Positions 43,369 to 52,022 of a DNA stretch of 64,000 bases are shown piece by piece; the stretch's first letter is position 1; every line of letters starts with the position of its first letter. This stretch comes from Gelidibacter sediminis (GTDB taxonomy: Bacteria; Bacteroidota; Bacteroidia; Flavobacteriales; Flavobacteriaceae), in NCBI RefSeq assembly GCF_004364975.1, contig NZ_SOBW01000007.1, positions 620,001 to 684,000 of the forward strand, read 5' to 3'. Both the position numbers and the translations under genes were made by a program. The notes beneath the pieces are model-generated. The model worked only from the letters and a program-made list of their open reading frames with translations. It did no database searches and was not told the DNA's origin.

Positions 43369-44685
43369 ATGAACATAAAAACAGTGCCTTACGTACCTTA
43401 TAAAGTCAAAGATTTGTCACTTGCGGCTTGGGGAAGAAAAGAAATTGAACTAGCTGAAGCCGAAATGCCAGGATTGATGAGCCTTCGTGAAGAATATGGC
43501 GATTCGCAACCTTTGAAAGGTGCACGTATTGCAGGATGTTTGCATATGACCATTCAAACAGCAGTATTGATTGAAACCTTAACTGCTCTTGGAGCAGAAG
43601 TTACATGGAGCTCATGTAATATTTTTTCTACTCAAGATCAAGCTGCGGCAGCCATTGCTGATGCAGGAATCCCTGTGTATGCTTGGAAAGGCATGACTGA
43701 GGAAGAATTTAACTGGTGTATTGAACAGACCCTATTTTTTGGTGAAGACAGAAAGCCATTAAACATGATTTTAGATGATGGTGGCGATTTAACAAACATG
43801 GTATTTGATAAATATCCGGAGTTGATGGAGGGCATTAACGGTCTTTCTGAAGAAACAACTACTGGGGTTCACCGACTTTACGAGCGTATGAAAAATGGCA
43901 CATTATCCATGCCTGCAATCAACGTAAATGACTCTGTAACGAAATCTAAATTTGACAATAAATATGGCTGTCGTGAAAGTGCTGTAGATGCTGTCCGTCG
44001 TGCAACCGACTTAATGTTGGCGGGTAAACGTGTTGTAGTTTGTGGTTATGGTGATGTTGGTAAAGGTACAGCGGCGTCTTTTAAAGGTGCTGGAAGTATT
44101 GTAACCGTTACTGAAATTGACCCAATTTGTGCATTGCAAGCTGCGATGGATGGTTTTGAAGTTAAAAAACTTGAAACTGTTGTCGCCAACGCTGATATCG
44201 TTATTACAACTACTGGAAACAAAGACATCGTTCAAGGGAAGCATTTTGAAATGATGAAAGACAAAACGGTTGTTTGTAATATTGGTCACTTTGATAATGA
44301 AATCGAAATGTCATGGTTAAATAAAAATTATGGCGATACGAAGGTAGAAATCAAACCTCAGGTTGATAAATATACTGTAAACGGTAAAGATATCATCATC
44401 TTAGCTGAAGGTCGATTGGTAAATTTGGGCTGCGCGACAGGTCATCCAAGTTTTGTAATGAGTAACTCATTTACAAACCAAACTTTGGCACAATTAGAAT
44501 TGTGGACCAACAGAGATGCTTACGAAAATAAAGTATATATGTTACCTAAGCATTTAGATGAAAAAGTTGCGAAATTACATTTAGAAAAAATTGGTGTAGA
44601 ATTGACCGAATTACGTGAAGACCAAGCCGAATATATTGGTGTTGCGGTTGAAGGTCCTTACAAACCAGAATACTACAGATACTAA
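43369..44685 (+). CDS. ahcY: Adenosylhomocysteinase
   Basis: This 438-residue enzyme hydrolyses S-adenosylhomocysteine to adenosine and homocysteine, keeping methylation reactions going. It has the substrate segments [13 protein letters not shown] and [16 protein letters not shown], the [14 protein letters not shown] catalytic K/D loop, and the NAD-binding [17 protein letters not shown]. The C-terminus KPEYYRY (NAD-contacting K and Y) is intact. It has a leader with a small ORF and a terminator 20 bp after the stop. Confidence 0.98.
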   Translation: MNIKTVPYVPYKVKDLSLAAWGRKEIELAEAEMPGLMSLREEYGDSQPLKGARIAGCLHMTIQTAVLIETLTALGAEVTWSSCNIFSTQDQAAAAIADAGIPVYAWKGMTEEEFNWCIEQTLFFGEDRKPLNMILDDGGDLTNMVFDKYPELMEGINGLSEETTTGVHRLYERMKNGTLSMPAINVNDSVTKSKFDNKYGCRESAVDAVRRATDLMLAGKRVVVCGYGDVGKGTAASFKGAGSIVTVTEIDPICALQAAMDGFEVKKLETVVANADIVITTTGNKDIVQGKHFEMMKDKTVVCNIGHFDNEIEMSWLNKNYGDTKVEIKPQVDKYTVNGKDIIILAEGRLVNLGCATGHPSFVMSNSFTNQTLAQLELWTNRDAYENKVYMLPKHLDEKVAKLHLEKIGVELTELREDQAEYIGVAVEGPYKPEYYRY

Positions 44686-44706
44686 TATTCTTTAAAATAT
44701 AAGTTC

Positions 44707-44740
44707 AAAATCCCAAACAGTAATGTTTTGGGATTTTTTG
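44707..44740 (+). terminator. Terminator of ahcY
   Basis: Stem AAAATCCCAAAC / GTTTTGGGATTTT (one bulged T) followed by T residues, about 20 bp after the ahcY stop. The repeat array begins 25 bp later. Confidence 0.85.
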
Positions 44741-45284
44741 TTTTTATGATATAAACAAACAGTGTCACTTCGAGTGATTTTCAAGCCCGACAGGGATTGA
44801 AAATTGTATCGAGAGGCGTGTAAAAATACACTATCTAAATGTTCTCGATACATCCTGAAAGCTTCAACTTAATAATTCTCTACCAAAACAATTCCCAAAG
44901 CTTTCACGACACTCGAACTGACAATCGTTATTTACTGTCACTTCGAGTGATTTTCAAACCCGTTAGGGATTGAAAATAGTATCGAGAAGCGTGTTAAAAT
45001 ACACTATCTAAATGTTCTCGATACATCCTGAAAGCTCCAACATAACCATACCCAAACAAAAAACCTCCCCAAAGCTTTCAGGACACTCGAACTGACAATC
45101 GTTACTTACTGTCACTTCGAGTGATTTTCAAGCCCGTTAGGGATTGAAAATAGTATCGAGAAGCGTATAAAAATACAATATCTAAATGTTCTCGATACAT
45201 CCTGAAAGCTTCAACTTAATAATTCTCAACCAAAACAATTCCCTAAGCGTTCAGGACACTCGAACTGACAATCGTTATCCCCTT

Positions 45285-45777
45285 GTCACTTCGAGTGATT
45301 TTCAAGCCCGTTAGGGATTGAAAATAGTATCGAGAAGCGTATATTTATGTATGAAATTTTACTATGTCTATATTCTCAAATGCTCTGATGAAACCTATTA
45401 CACAGGTTTCACATCAAATCTTGAGCAACGGTTTATGGAGCATCAATCGGGCAAATATAAAGAAAGCTATACATACAATCGAAGACCCTTACTACTTGCA
45501 TTTTATCAAGAGTTTGTAGATCCAAATCAAGCAATCATGATTGAAAAACAGATCAAAAAATGGTCAAAAGCCAAAAAAGAAGCCTTGATCGATAATGAAT
45601 TTGAGAAGTTACCAAATCTCGCAAAGAAGAAATTCAAGTAAAACTCACGATGCTTTGAGACGATTTATAAATCAGGAAGGTTCTCGATACATCCTGAAAG
45701 CTCCAACATAATTATTCTCAATTTAAAAAAATTCCCAAAAACTTTCAGGACACTCGAACTGACAATCGTTACTTACT
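45285..45777 (+). mobile_element. Gene-bearing repeat unit 4 (putative autonomous element)
   Basis: This 493-bp unit has the same A, B and D arms as the short units, but arm C encloses a 96-codon GIY-YIG gene plus a 38-nt 3' segment, instead of the usual 26-33-nt loop. The A strands start at 45285 and close with CACTCGAACTGAC before the next unit at 45778. It is a putative coding form of the repeat; mobility itself is inferred. Confidence 0.6.
45351..45641 (+). CDS. GIY-YIG nuclease, copy 1 (inside repeat arm C)
   Basis: The start is set at ATG 45351, giving 96 residues, because the longer frame's first 11 residues come from repeat sequence. It is a single GIY-YIG domain of the YhbQ/UvrC-type: YVYILKC (GIY motif) and YYTGFT (YIG motif) at about residues 5-20, an arginine at R27, H31 and catalytic glutamate E65 in EKQIKKW, and an Asn near the end. 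Such small nucleases cut DNA. It is the only protein-coding content of the repeat unit and differs from copy 2 by two residues (V6L and L48I). Confidence 0.9.
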   Translation: MKFYYVYILKCSDETYYTGFTSNLEQRFMEHQSGKYKESYTYNRRPLLLAFYQEFVDPNQAIMIEKQIKKWSKAKKEALIDNEFEKLPNLAKKKFK

Positions 45778-46311
45778 GTCACTTCGAGTGATTTGCAAGC
45801 CCGTTAGGGATTGAAAATAGTATCGAGAAGCGTATAAAAACTTAAAATATAATAGCGAAAAGTTCTCGATACATCCTGAAAGCTTCAACTTAATAATTCT
45901 CTACCAAAACAATTCCCAAAGCTTTCACGACACTCGAACTGACAATCGTTATTTACTGTCACTTCGAGTGATTTGCAAGCCCGTTAGAGATTGAAAATAG
46001 TATCGAGAAGCGTATAAAAACTTAAAATATAATAGCGAAAAGTTCTCGATACATCCTGAAAGCTTCAACTTAATAATTTTCAACCAAAAACATTTCCCAT
46101 AGCTTTCAGGACACTCGAACTGACAATCGTTACTTACTGTCACTTCGAGTGATATTCAAGCCCGATAGGGATTGAAAATAGTATCGAGAAGCGTGTTAAA
46201 ATACACTATCTAAATGTTCTCGATACATCCCAAAAGCTTCAACTTAATAATTCTCAAACAGAACAATTCCCTAAGCGTTCAGGACACTCGAACTGACAAT
46301 CGTTACTTACT

Positions 46312-46803
46312 GTCACTTCGAGTGATTTTCAAGCCCGTTAGGGATTGAAAATAGTATCGAGAAGCGTATATTTATGTATGAAATTTTACTATCTCTATAT
46401 TCTCAAATGCTCTGATGAAACCTATTACACAGGTTTCACATCAAATCTTGAGCAACGGTTTATGGAGCATCAATCGGGCAAATATAAAGAAAGCTATACA
46501 TACAATCGAAGACCATTAATTCTTGCATTTTATCAAGAGTTTGTAGATCCAAATCAAGCAATCATGATTGAAAAACAGATCAAAAAATGGTCAAAAGCCA
46601 AAAAAGAAGCCTTGATCGATAATGAATTTGAGAAGTTACCAAATCTCGCAAAGAAGAAATTCAAGTAAAACTCACGATGCTTTGAGACGATTTATAAATC
46701 AGGAAGGTTCTCGATACATCCCAAAAGCTTCAACTTAATAATTTTCAACCAAAAACATTTCCCATAGCTTTCAGGACACTCAAACTGACAATCGTTACTT
46801 ACT
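46312..46803 (+). mobile_element. Gene-bearing repeat unit 8 (putative autonomous element)
   Basis: This 492-bp unit mirrors unit 4 with a second GIY-YIG gene in arm C and the same 38-nt 3' segment. It starts at 46312 and ends before unit 9 at 46804. The near-identity with unit 4 shows recent duplication. Confidence 0.6.
46378..46668 (+). CDS. GIY-YIG nuclease, copy 2 (inside repeat arm C)
   Basis: This 96-residue protein starts at ATG 46378 and is almost identical to copy 1 (two residue changes, all catalytic residues retained: Y5, Y17, R27, H31, E65). The few DNA differences cluster in the YVYIL codon and in the RRPLIL segment, so purifying selection cannot be judged from two copies. Both copies are in the same orientation and sit in the same position within their units. 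Confidence 0.9.
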   Translation: MKFYYLYILKCSDETYYTGFTSNLEQRFMEHQSGKYKESYTYNRRPLILAFYQEFVDPNQAIMIEKQIKKWSKAKKEALIDNEFEKLPNLAKKKFK

Positions 46804-47399
46804 GTCACTTCGAGTGATTTTCAAGCCCGTTAGGGATTGAAAATAGTATCGAGAAGCGTGTTAAAATACACTATCTAAATGTTCTCGATACATCCTAAAA
46901 GCTCCAACATAACCATTCCCAAACTAAAAACCTCCCCAAAGCTTTCAGGACACTCGAACTGACAATCGTTACTTACTGTCACTTCGAGTGATTTTCAAGC
47001 CCGACAGGGATTGAAAATAGTATCGAGAAGCGTGTTAAAATACACTATCTAAATGTTCTCGATACATCCCAAAAGCTTCAACTTAATAATTCTCAAACAG
47101 AACAATTCCCTAAGCGTTCAGGACACTCGAACTGACAATCGTTACTTACTGTCACTTCGAGTGATTTTCAAGCCCGTTAGGGATTGAAAATAGTATCGAG
47201 AAGCGTGTTAAAATACACTATCTAAATGTTCTCGATACATCCTAAAAGCTCCAACATAACCATTCCCAAACTAAAAACCTCCCCAAAGCTTTCAGGACAC
47301 TCGAACTGACAATCGTTACTTACTGCACTTTCTTGAAGCATATTAAAATCTACAGCCCCATTTCAATTCACCTTTATAATTCTTAACTTGTATAGTATT

Positions 47400-47870
47400 A
47401 TGGCCTATGATGAACCTAAAATAATCGTTCCAAGATTCAATGAGGAATCTGGTTTTTATACCACCAAAAAGCGCTCAAAAATAATGAGTCGAATTCGTGG
47501 TAAAAACACCAAACCTGAACTTTTATTGAGGAAAGCTTTATGGTCTAAAAACATTCGCTATCGTATAGACAGCAAAACACTACCGGGCAAACCTGATATC
47601 TCCATAAAGAAATACAAACTCGCCATTTTTATTGATGGCGAATTTTGGCACGGCTACAATTGGGATGAGCGAAAAGACAGCATCAAAAGCAATAGAAAAT
47701 TTTGGATCCCCAAAATTGAACGTAACATGCAACGCGACAGGCAGGTCAATCAAGAACTAGTTGAAATGGGTTATACCGTGTTTCGGTTTTGGACAAAGGA
47801 GATTTTTAACGACTTGGACAGATGCGTTAATGACATTCTCGTATTTATCGCCACAGGCGAAAATACTTAA
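47400..47870 (+). CDS. Very short patch repair (Vsr-type) endonuclease
   Basis: The start is set at ATG 47400 (156 residues); the upstream TTG frame start at 47388 is not needed. It shows the Vsr family pattern: RSKIMSRIRGKNTKPELLLRKAL, IRYRIDSKTLPGKPDI, YKLAIFIDGEFWHGYN with catalytic D and the FIDG-x-FWHG motif, and RDRQVNQELVEMGY. Vsr nicks T:G mismatches that arise from 5-methylcytosine deamination. No Dcm-type methyltransferase lies in this window. It lies 75 bp after the repeat array. Confidence 0.9.
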   Translation: MAYDEPKIIVPRFNEESGFYTTKKRSKIMSRIRGKNTKPELLLRKALWSKNIRYRIDSKTLPGKPDISIKKYKLAIFIDGEFWHGYNWDERKDSIKSNRKFWIPKIERNMQRDRQVNQELVEMGYTVFRFWTKEIFNDLDRCVNDILVFIATGENT

Positions 47871-47885
47871 TAACGTAATTAGACA

Positions 47886-47920
47886 AAAAGGCCCTTTCAA
47901 ACAATTGAAAGGGTCTTTCC
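47886..47920. terminator. Bidirectional terminator between vsr and S46 peptidase
   Basis: Stem CCCTTTCAA / TTGAAAGGG with an ACAA loop, with T-rich tracts on both strands, between two convergent genes. Confidence 0.8.
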
Positions 47921-47936
47921 TCTTTAAGAACACGAA

Positions 47937-50066
47937 TTATTTGCTCTTCTTAGCTTTTTTAGTTTTGCCAGTCTTTTTATTAGTCTTTGGGTGCACCAAA
48001 GTCATTTCATCAATTAAATGTTTTGCACCAGCATATTTATCAACTATAAACAACACATAGCGTAAATCGACCATAATATTTCTACAAATTTCTGGATCGT
48101 AATAAATATCGCTCATGGTACCTTCCCAAACACGGTCAAAATTTAAACCGACTAAGTTTCCGTGGGCATCAATGGCTGGACTACCAGAGTTTCCTCCAGT
48201 GGTGTGGTTTGTTCCGATAAAATTCACTGGCACTTTCCCTGAAGCATCTGCATACTGACCGAAATCTTTATCTGCATATAATTGCTGTAATTTTTCAGGC
48301 ACATCAAATTCATAATCGCCAGGCACATATTTCTCCATAACACCATCCAAATAGGTTACAGGCTCATAATATACTGCATCTCTTGGCTCATAGCCTTTAA
48401 CCTTTCCGTAGGTAACGCGCAAGGTTCCGTTAGCATCTGGGAAATAACGTTGCTCTGGCAACACTTCCATTAATGCGGTCATGTATTGTTGCTCAAGAGC
48501 ATTAATCTGCGGGTTAAGCTCTTGGAATTTTGGTTCTATAACCGTATAAAACTCAATGATAAAAGGTTTCAAATATTGATATGCCGCATCATTATTCAAC
48601 TTCTCTAACACTTCTGACGAAGTACCTTCCAACACTTTCAACGCACTCTCCAAGTTAGTAAAGGCTGTTTTATCGTAAATAGTGGCGTCTACATGATCAG
48701 TATACAAAGGCATTACAGATTCGAAAACGCCTCTATCTACAGTAACGTTATAATCTTTATAAATACCTTTCAACCGACTTATATTAGCATCTCTTTGTTT
48801 CTCAAAAGCTTCTTCTCCGTTAGCCGCTGCACCTTCAAGTTGCGCAAGATTAAAGATTACAGGAGTCAACTCATTAGTTCTTAAAAATACCTCAATAAAA
48901 CTACGACGCTTCACATTCACCTCCTCAATTTCGTTGTATAAACGTTCAAGTTCTGGTAAAACTTGTCCGTATTTACCATCCAATCCTTTAGCCTTTAACT
49001 GTTTTGTAAATTCAGCTTCCTGTGCTTTTTTAATGCCGATAGCACCACTTTTTTCAATTCCTAAATTCTCACCAATCCATTTTTTCCACGCATTTGCAAT
49101 ACGCGCTTGTTTTGAGGCATATTGGATTCTGATTTGATCATCCGCTTTCATATTGGCATCAATAACCTTTAAAGCAGCCTCTCTAATCGCAATAGTTTTA
49201 GGGTTGATTTTCTCTACAATTTGTGCCACGGCTACAGCTGGTAGATATTCGTCCGTAGTTCCTGGAAAACCAAAAACCATCGTAAAATCATCTTCACTAA
49301 TTCCGTCCAAAGATACTGGTAAGAAATGCCTAGGTTTAAACGGCACATTATCTTTAGAATACTTTGCGGGGCGGTTATTTTTGTCAGCATAGATTCTAAA
49401 CATTGAGAAATCGCCTGTATGACGTGGCCACACCCAGTTGTCAGTATCAGATCCAAACTTTCCAATACTTGATGGTGGCGTACCTACCAACCTCACATCT
49501 TCATAACGCTCCGTAATGAAAAGGAAATATTGATTGCCTTTGTAAAACGCTTTTATTTTTGTGTCTTGCCACTCTTCTTTCTTTGCTGCTTTTTCAATGG
49601 CAGTACTGTTACTTCCTCGTTTAGCTTGTTGTTCTCTGTCTGACATATCAGCAGTAACACCTTCTAAAACTTGTTTTGTAACGTCTTCTATTCTGACGAT
49701 AAATTCAACAAACAATCCTTCATTAGGCAATTCTTCACTAAGCGTTTTGGCCCAAAAGCCGTTTTTCAGATAATCGTTTTCTAGAGATGAATGCGATTGA
49801 ATTTGACTGAAACCACAGTGGTGGTTCGTTAAAATCAAGCCTTTTGGCGAAATAACCTCACTGGTACAACCGCCATTAAAATGCCCAATGGCATCTTTTA
49901 AACTTGAATTATTGACATCATAAATATCTTTTGCAGTCAATTTACTGCCTAGACTTTGCATTTCAGTTTCATTCATGCCCTGAAGTAAGGACGGTATCCA
50001 CATACCTCCCTGTTGGGCAGAAACTTGAAGGGTAATAAAAAAAACTAAGAATTTTATAAGTTTCAT
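47937..50066 (-). CDS. S46 family dipeptidyl peptidase (DPP11-like)
   Basis: This 709-residue enzyme has a signal peptide (ending VSAQ) and the S46 catalytic motifs: TNHHCG near residue 80-84 (His) and GGNSGSPA with the nucleophile Ser at about 627. The residue 18 positions later is Arg 645 in LNFDRVWEG; in Porphyromonas gingivalis the equivalent spacing separates S655 and R673, and that arginine gives DPP11 its preference for Asp or Glu at P1. DPP7 has Gly there. It is probably a periplasmic peptidase that frees acidic dipeptides. It ends next to vsr. Confidence 0.9.
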   Translation of the reverse strand: MKLIKFLVFFITLQVSAQQGGMWIPSLLQGMNETEMQSLGSKLTAKDIYDVNNSSLKDAIGHFNGGCTSEVISPKGLILTNHHCGFSQIQSHSSLENDYLKNGFWAKTLSEELPNEGLFVEFIVRIEDVTKQVLEGVTADMSDREQQAKRGSNSTAIEKAAKKEEWQDTKIKAFYKGNQYFLFITERYEDVRLVGTPPSSIGKFGSDTDNWVWPRHTGDFSMFRIYADKNNRPAKYSKDNVPFKPRHFLPVSLDGISEDDFTMVFGFPGTTDEYLPAVAVAQIVEKINPKTIAIREAALKVIDANMKADDQIRIQYASKQARIANAWKKWIGENLGIEKSGAIGIKKAQEAEFTKQLKAKGLDGKYGQVLPELERLYNEIEEVNVKRRSFIEVFLRTNELTPVIFNLAQLEGAAANGEEAFEKQRDANISRLKGIYKDYNVTVDRGVFESVMPLYTDHVDATIYDKTAFTNLESALKVLEGTSSEVLEKLNNDAAYQYLKPFIIEFYTVIEPKFQELNPQINALEQQYMTALMEVLPEQRYFPDANGTLRVTYGKVKGYEPRDAVYYEPVTYLDGVMEKYVPGDYEFDVPEKLQQLYADKDFGQYADASGKVPVNFIGTNHTTGGNSGSPAIDAHGNLVGLNFDRVWEGTMSDIYYDPEICRNIMVDLRYVLFIVDKYAGAKHLIDEMTLVHPKTNKKTGKTKKAKKSK

Positions 50067-50092
50067 ATTTCACAATGGTTTTAAAAAGATTT

Positions 50093-50100
50093 CAAATATA
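50093..50100 (-). promoter_or_regulatory. -7 promoter box for S46 peptidase
   Basis: The minus strand reads TATATTTG, an exact TAnnTTTG match, 26 bp before the ATG. Confidence 0.45.
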
Positions 50101-50235
50101 AGCAAGCCGCTACGAAAAGTAAACTATTTACATATGAATTGCAGGTTAAATTGATAACGGCGCAGCCAAGAACCCTTGACTATGATTGTAAGTTTTTTTG
50201 TTTATATTATCTTCTTATTTCAAAACCATCCTAAA

Positions 50236-51378
50236 ATGCAACACCGATCCAAGCTTCCCAATGTGGGCACCACGATATTTACTGTAATGAGCAGCCTGGC
50301 TCAAGACCACCAAGCATTAAATTTATCACAAGGGTTTCCAAATTTTAAGAGTGATCAGAAACTTATTGACTTAGTTAGCAGTGCTATGAATTCAGGCCAT
50401 AATCAATACGCGCCAATGGCTGGAATTATGGAATTACGCGTGGCCATTGCGAATAAATTTGAGAAACTCTATGACACATCGTATCATCCAGATTCAGAAA
50501 TTACAGTAACTGCAGGTGCAACTCAAGCTATCTTTACGATTATTTCGGCGTTTATAAAACAAGATGACGAAGTGATCTTGTTCAGGCCGGCGTATGACTG
50601 TTACGACCCTGCTGTAGAGCTTAATGGTGGCAAGGTTGTTTCGGTACAATTGGAAGCACCCCATTATAAAGTGAATTGGGATGAAGTTAAAAAAATTATC
50701 ACCTACAAAACAAAAATGATCATAATCAATACCCCACAGAATCCGAGCGGCACCATTTTTACTAAAGAAGACATGGTGATATTAGAAGATTTATTAAGAG
50801 GCACGGACATTATCCTATTGAGTGATGAAGTGTATGAGCATATCATTTTTGATGGTGAGAAACATCAAAGCGCATGCCTATTTCCTGATTTGAAATCGAG
50901 AAGCTTTATTGTAGCTTCTTTTGGAAAAACATTTCATAATACGGGGTGGAAAACCGGTTATTGCTGTGCTCCGAAAGAGTTAATGGCCGAGTTTCAGAAA
51001 GCACATCAATTTAATGTGTTTTGCGTCAACCATCCCGTTCAGAAAGCATTGGCAGAATACTTACAAGAACCTAACCATTATCTTGGCCTTTCTAATTTTT
51101 ATCAACACAAGCGCGATTTGTTTCTGAGCCTTATAACGGATTCCCGTTTTAAATTCGTCCCAGCAAAAGGCACTTATTTTCAAGTTTTGGACTATTCAGA
51201 AATAACACACGAGGACGATGTAGATTTTGCGAAACGCCTGACAACAGACCATAAAATTGCTTCCATTCCACTATCAGTGTTCAACACTCATAATTTAGAT
51301 AATAAAGTGTTGCGATTTTGTTTAGCCAAAACTGACGAAACTTTAAATCATGCCGCTGAAATTATAAATCAGATTTAA
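50236..51378 (+). CDS. Pyridoxal-phosphate aminotransferase (methionine/kynurenine-type)
   Basis: The start is set at ATG 50236, giving 380 residues; the longer frame adds a hydrophobic stretch that is not family-like. It is a class I aminotransferase: ALNLSQGFPNFKSD, GATQAIFTIISAF, NTPQNPSGT, the DEVYEHIIFDG aspartate region and SFGKTFHNTGWKTGY with the PLP lysine. It resembles YbdL-type methionine (and kynurenine or glutamine) aminotransferases. The omega-amidase-type gene about 0.6 kb downstream suggests a glutamine transamination pair. Confidence 0.9.
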   Translation: MQHRSKLPNVGTTIFTVMSSLAQDHQALNLSQGFPNFKSDQKLIDLVSSAMNSGHNQYAPMAGIMELRVAIANKFEKLYDTSYHPDSEITVTAGATQAIFTIISAFIKQDDEVILFRPAYDCYDPAVELNGGKVVSVQLEAPHYKVNWDEVKKIITYKTKMIIINTPQNPSGTIFTKEDMVILEDLLRGTDIILLSDEVYEHIIFDGEKHQSACLFPDLKSRSFIVASFGKTFHNTGWKTGYCCAPKELMAEFQKAHQFNVFCVNHPVQKALAEYLQEPNHYLGLSNFYQHKRDLFLSLITDSRFKFVPAKGTYFQVLDYSEITHEDDVDFAKRLTTDHKIASIPLSVFNTHNLDNKVLRFCLAKTDETLNHAAEIINQI

Positions 51379-51468
51379 GGACTAAACATCAAACAATCTA
51401 CATCTAACTGTAATTTACAATCTATTGAAAACTTTAACTATATAAACAGAAGATTGCCTTTAATACTT

Positions 51469-51476
51469 TAACTTTG
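51469..51476 (+). promoter_or_regulatory. -7 promoter box upstream of coiled-coil gene
   Basis: TAACTTTG matches TAnnTTTG exactly, 78 bp before the coiled-coil gene ATG. Confidence 0.4.
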
Positions 51477-51554
51477 CATATACACTATACCACATTGATT
51501 ACGTGGTGACAAATGGTGTAATAACAACACAAAAGAAACTTAAAGTATTGAGAT

Positions 51555-52022
51555 ATGAAAAATTGGATAATAGTACTGTTCTTATGCCTAGGGACGCTCG
51601 TTAGTGCGCAAGAAGTTATCAGCAATGGAAAAGTATATGAGGTAAAAGGTAAATCTATTTTTAAAGACGGCATTGATATTACCGCTAGTTTAGAATCCAG
51701 CGAAAAAGACGCCATTTTTAAAACCTTGAAAAATCAACAGAAAGAGGCTAGTAGGGCCGAAGCTGCCAGAAAAAAATTAGAAAAAGCAGCCAAAAAATCT
51801 GAAAAGGCACAAAAGCGCGCTGCAAATGAGCTTAAAAAGAAACAAAAAGCTCAGGATAAATTCGAAAAAGCAGCTAAAAGACTCGAGCAGAATCAAGAGA
51901 AATACGAACGGCTTAAAATGAGAGGCAAACTTTCTCCAAATGACGATGCGAAATGGCTCAAAAAATTAGAGCGTTACACCAAAGATTTGGACAAAGCTAC
52001 AAAAGCATTAAGACGCTCATAG
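51555..52022 (+). CDS. Secreted lysine-rich coiled-coil protein, unknown function
   Basis: This 155-residue protein has a signal peptide (ending LVSAQ, about residue 18) and then, from about residue 50, a long Lys/Ala/Glu-rich helix with many KKLEKAAKKSEKAQKR-type segments that predicts a coiled coil. I recognise no family. Its TAG stop overlaps the GTG start of the nitrilase gene by one base (TAGTG), so the two are translationally coupled. The basic helix might bind nucleic acid or membrane; the sequence alone does not show this. Confidence 0.7.
   Translation: MKNWIIVLFLCLGTLVSAQEVISNGKVYEVKGKSIFKDGIDITASLESSEKDAIFKTLKNQQKEASRAEAARKKLEKAAKKSEKAQKRAANELKKKQKAQDKFEKAAKRLEQNQEKYERLKMRGKLSPNDDAKWLKKLERYTKDLDKATKALRRS

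Larger units (their letters stand above)
44764..47324. repeat. Array of eleven cloverleaf-type repeats carrying two GIY-YIG genes
   Basis: Units start at 44764, 44937, 45111, 45285, 45778, 45958, 46139, 46312, 46804, 46978 and 47151; period is 173-181 bp, except for two units of about 492 bp that hold a gene. In unit 2 the order is: outer arm A 44937-44949 (GTCACTTCGAGTG), arm B 44950-44977 (ATTTTCAA / TTGAAAAT), arm C 44980-45023 (TATCGAGAA / TTCTCGATA), arm D 45026-45083 (TCCTGAAAGCT / AGCTTTCAGGA), and the closing A strand 45084-45096 (CACTCGAACTGAC). Arms abut with 0-2 unpaired bases, giving a four-way junction. A 14-bp spacer joins neighbouring units. The gene-bearing units have the ORF in the loop of arm C. 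Other annotated ORFs within the repeats are not real genes. Confidence 0.95.

Noticed and set aside
45949-46143. Minus-strand ORF of 64 residues inside the repeats
   Set aside because: It is a frame through conserved repeat sequence, is not seen in a consistent form in the other units, and has no domain.
44764-47324. CRISPR array
   Set aside because: The repeats are long (about 174 bp) and consist of nested inverted arms with conserved inner sequence; there are no short uniform repeats with unique spacers, and no cas genes are present.
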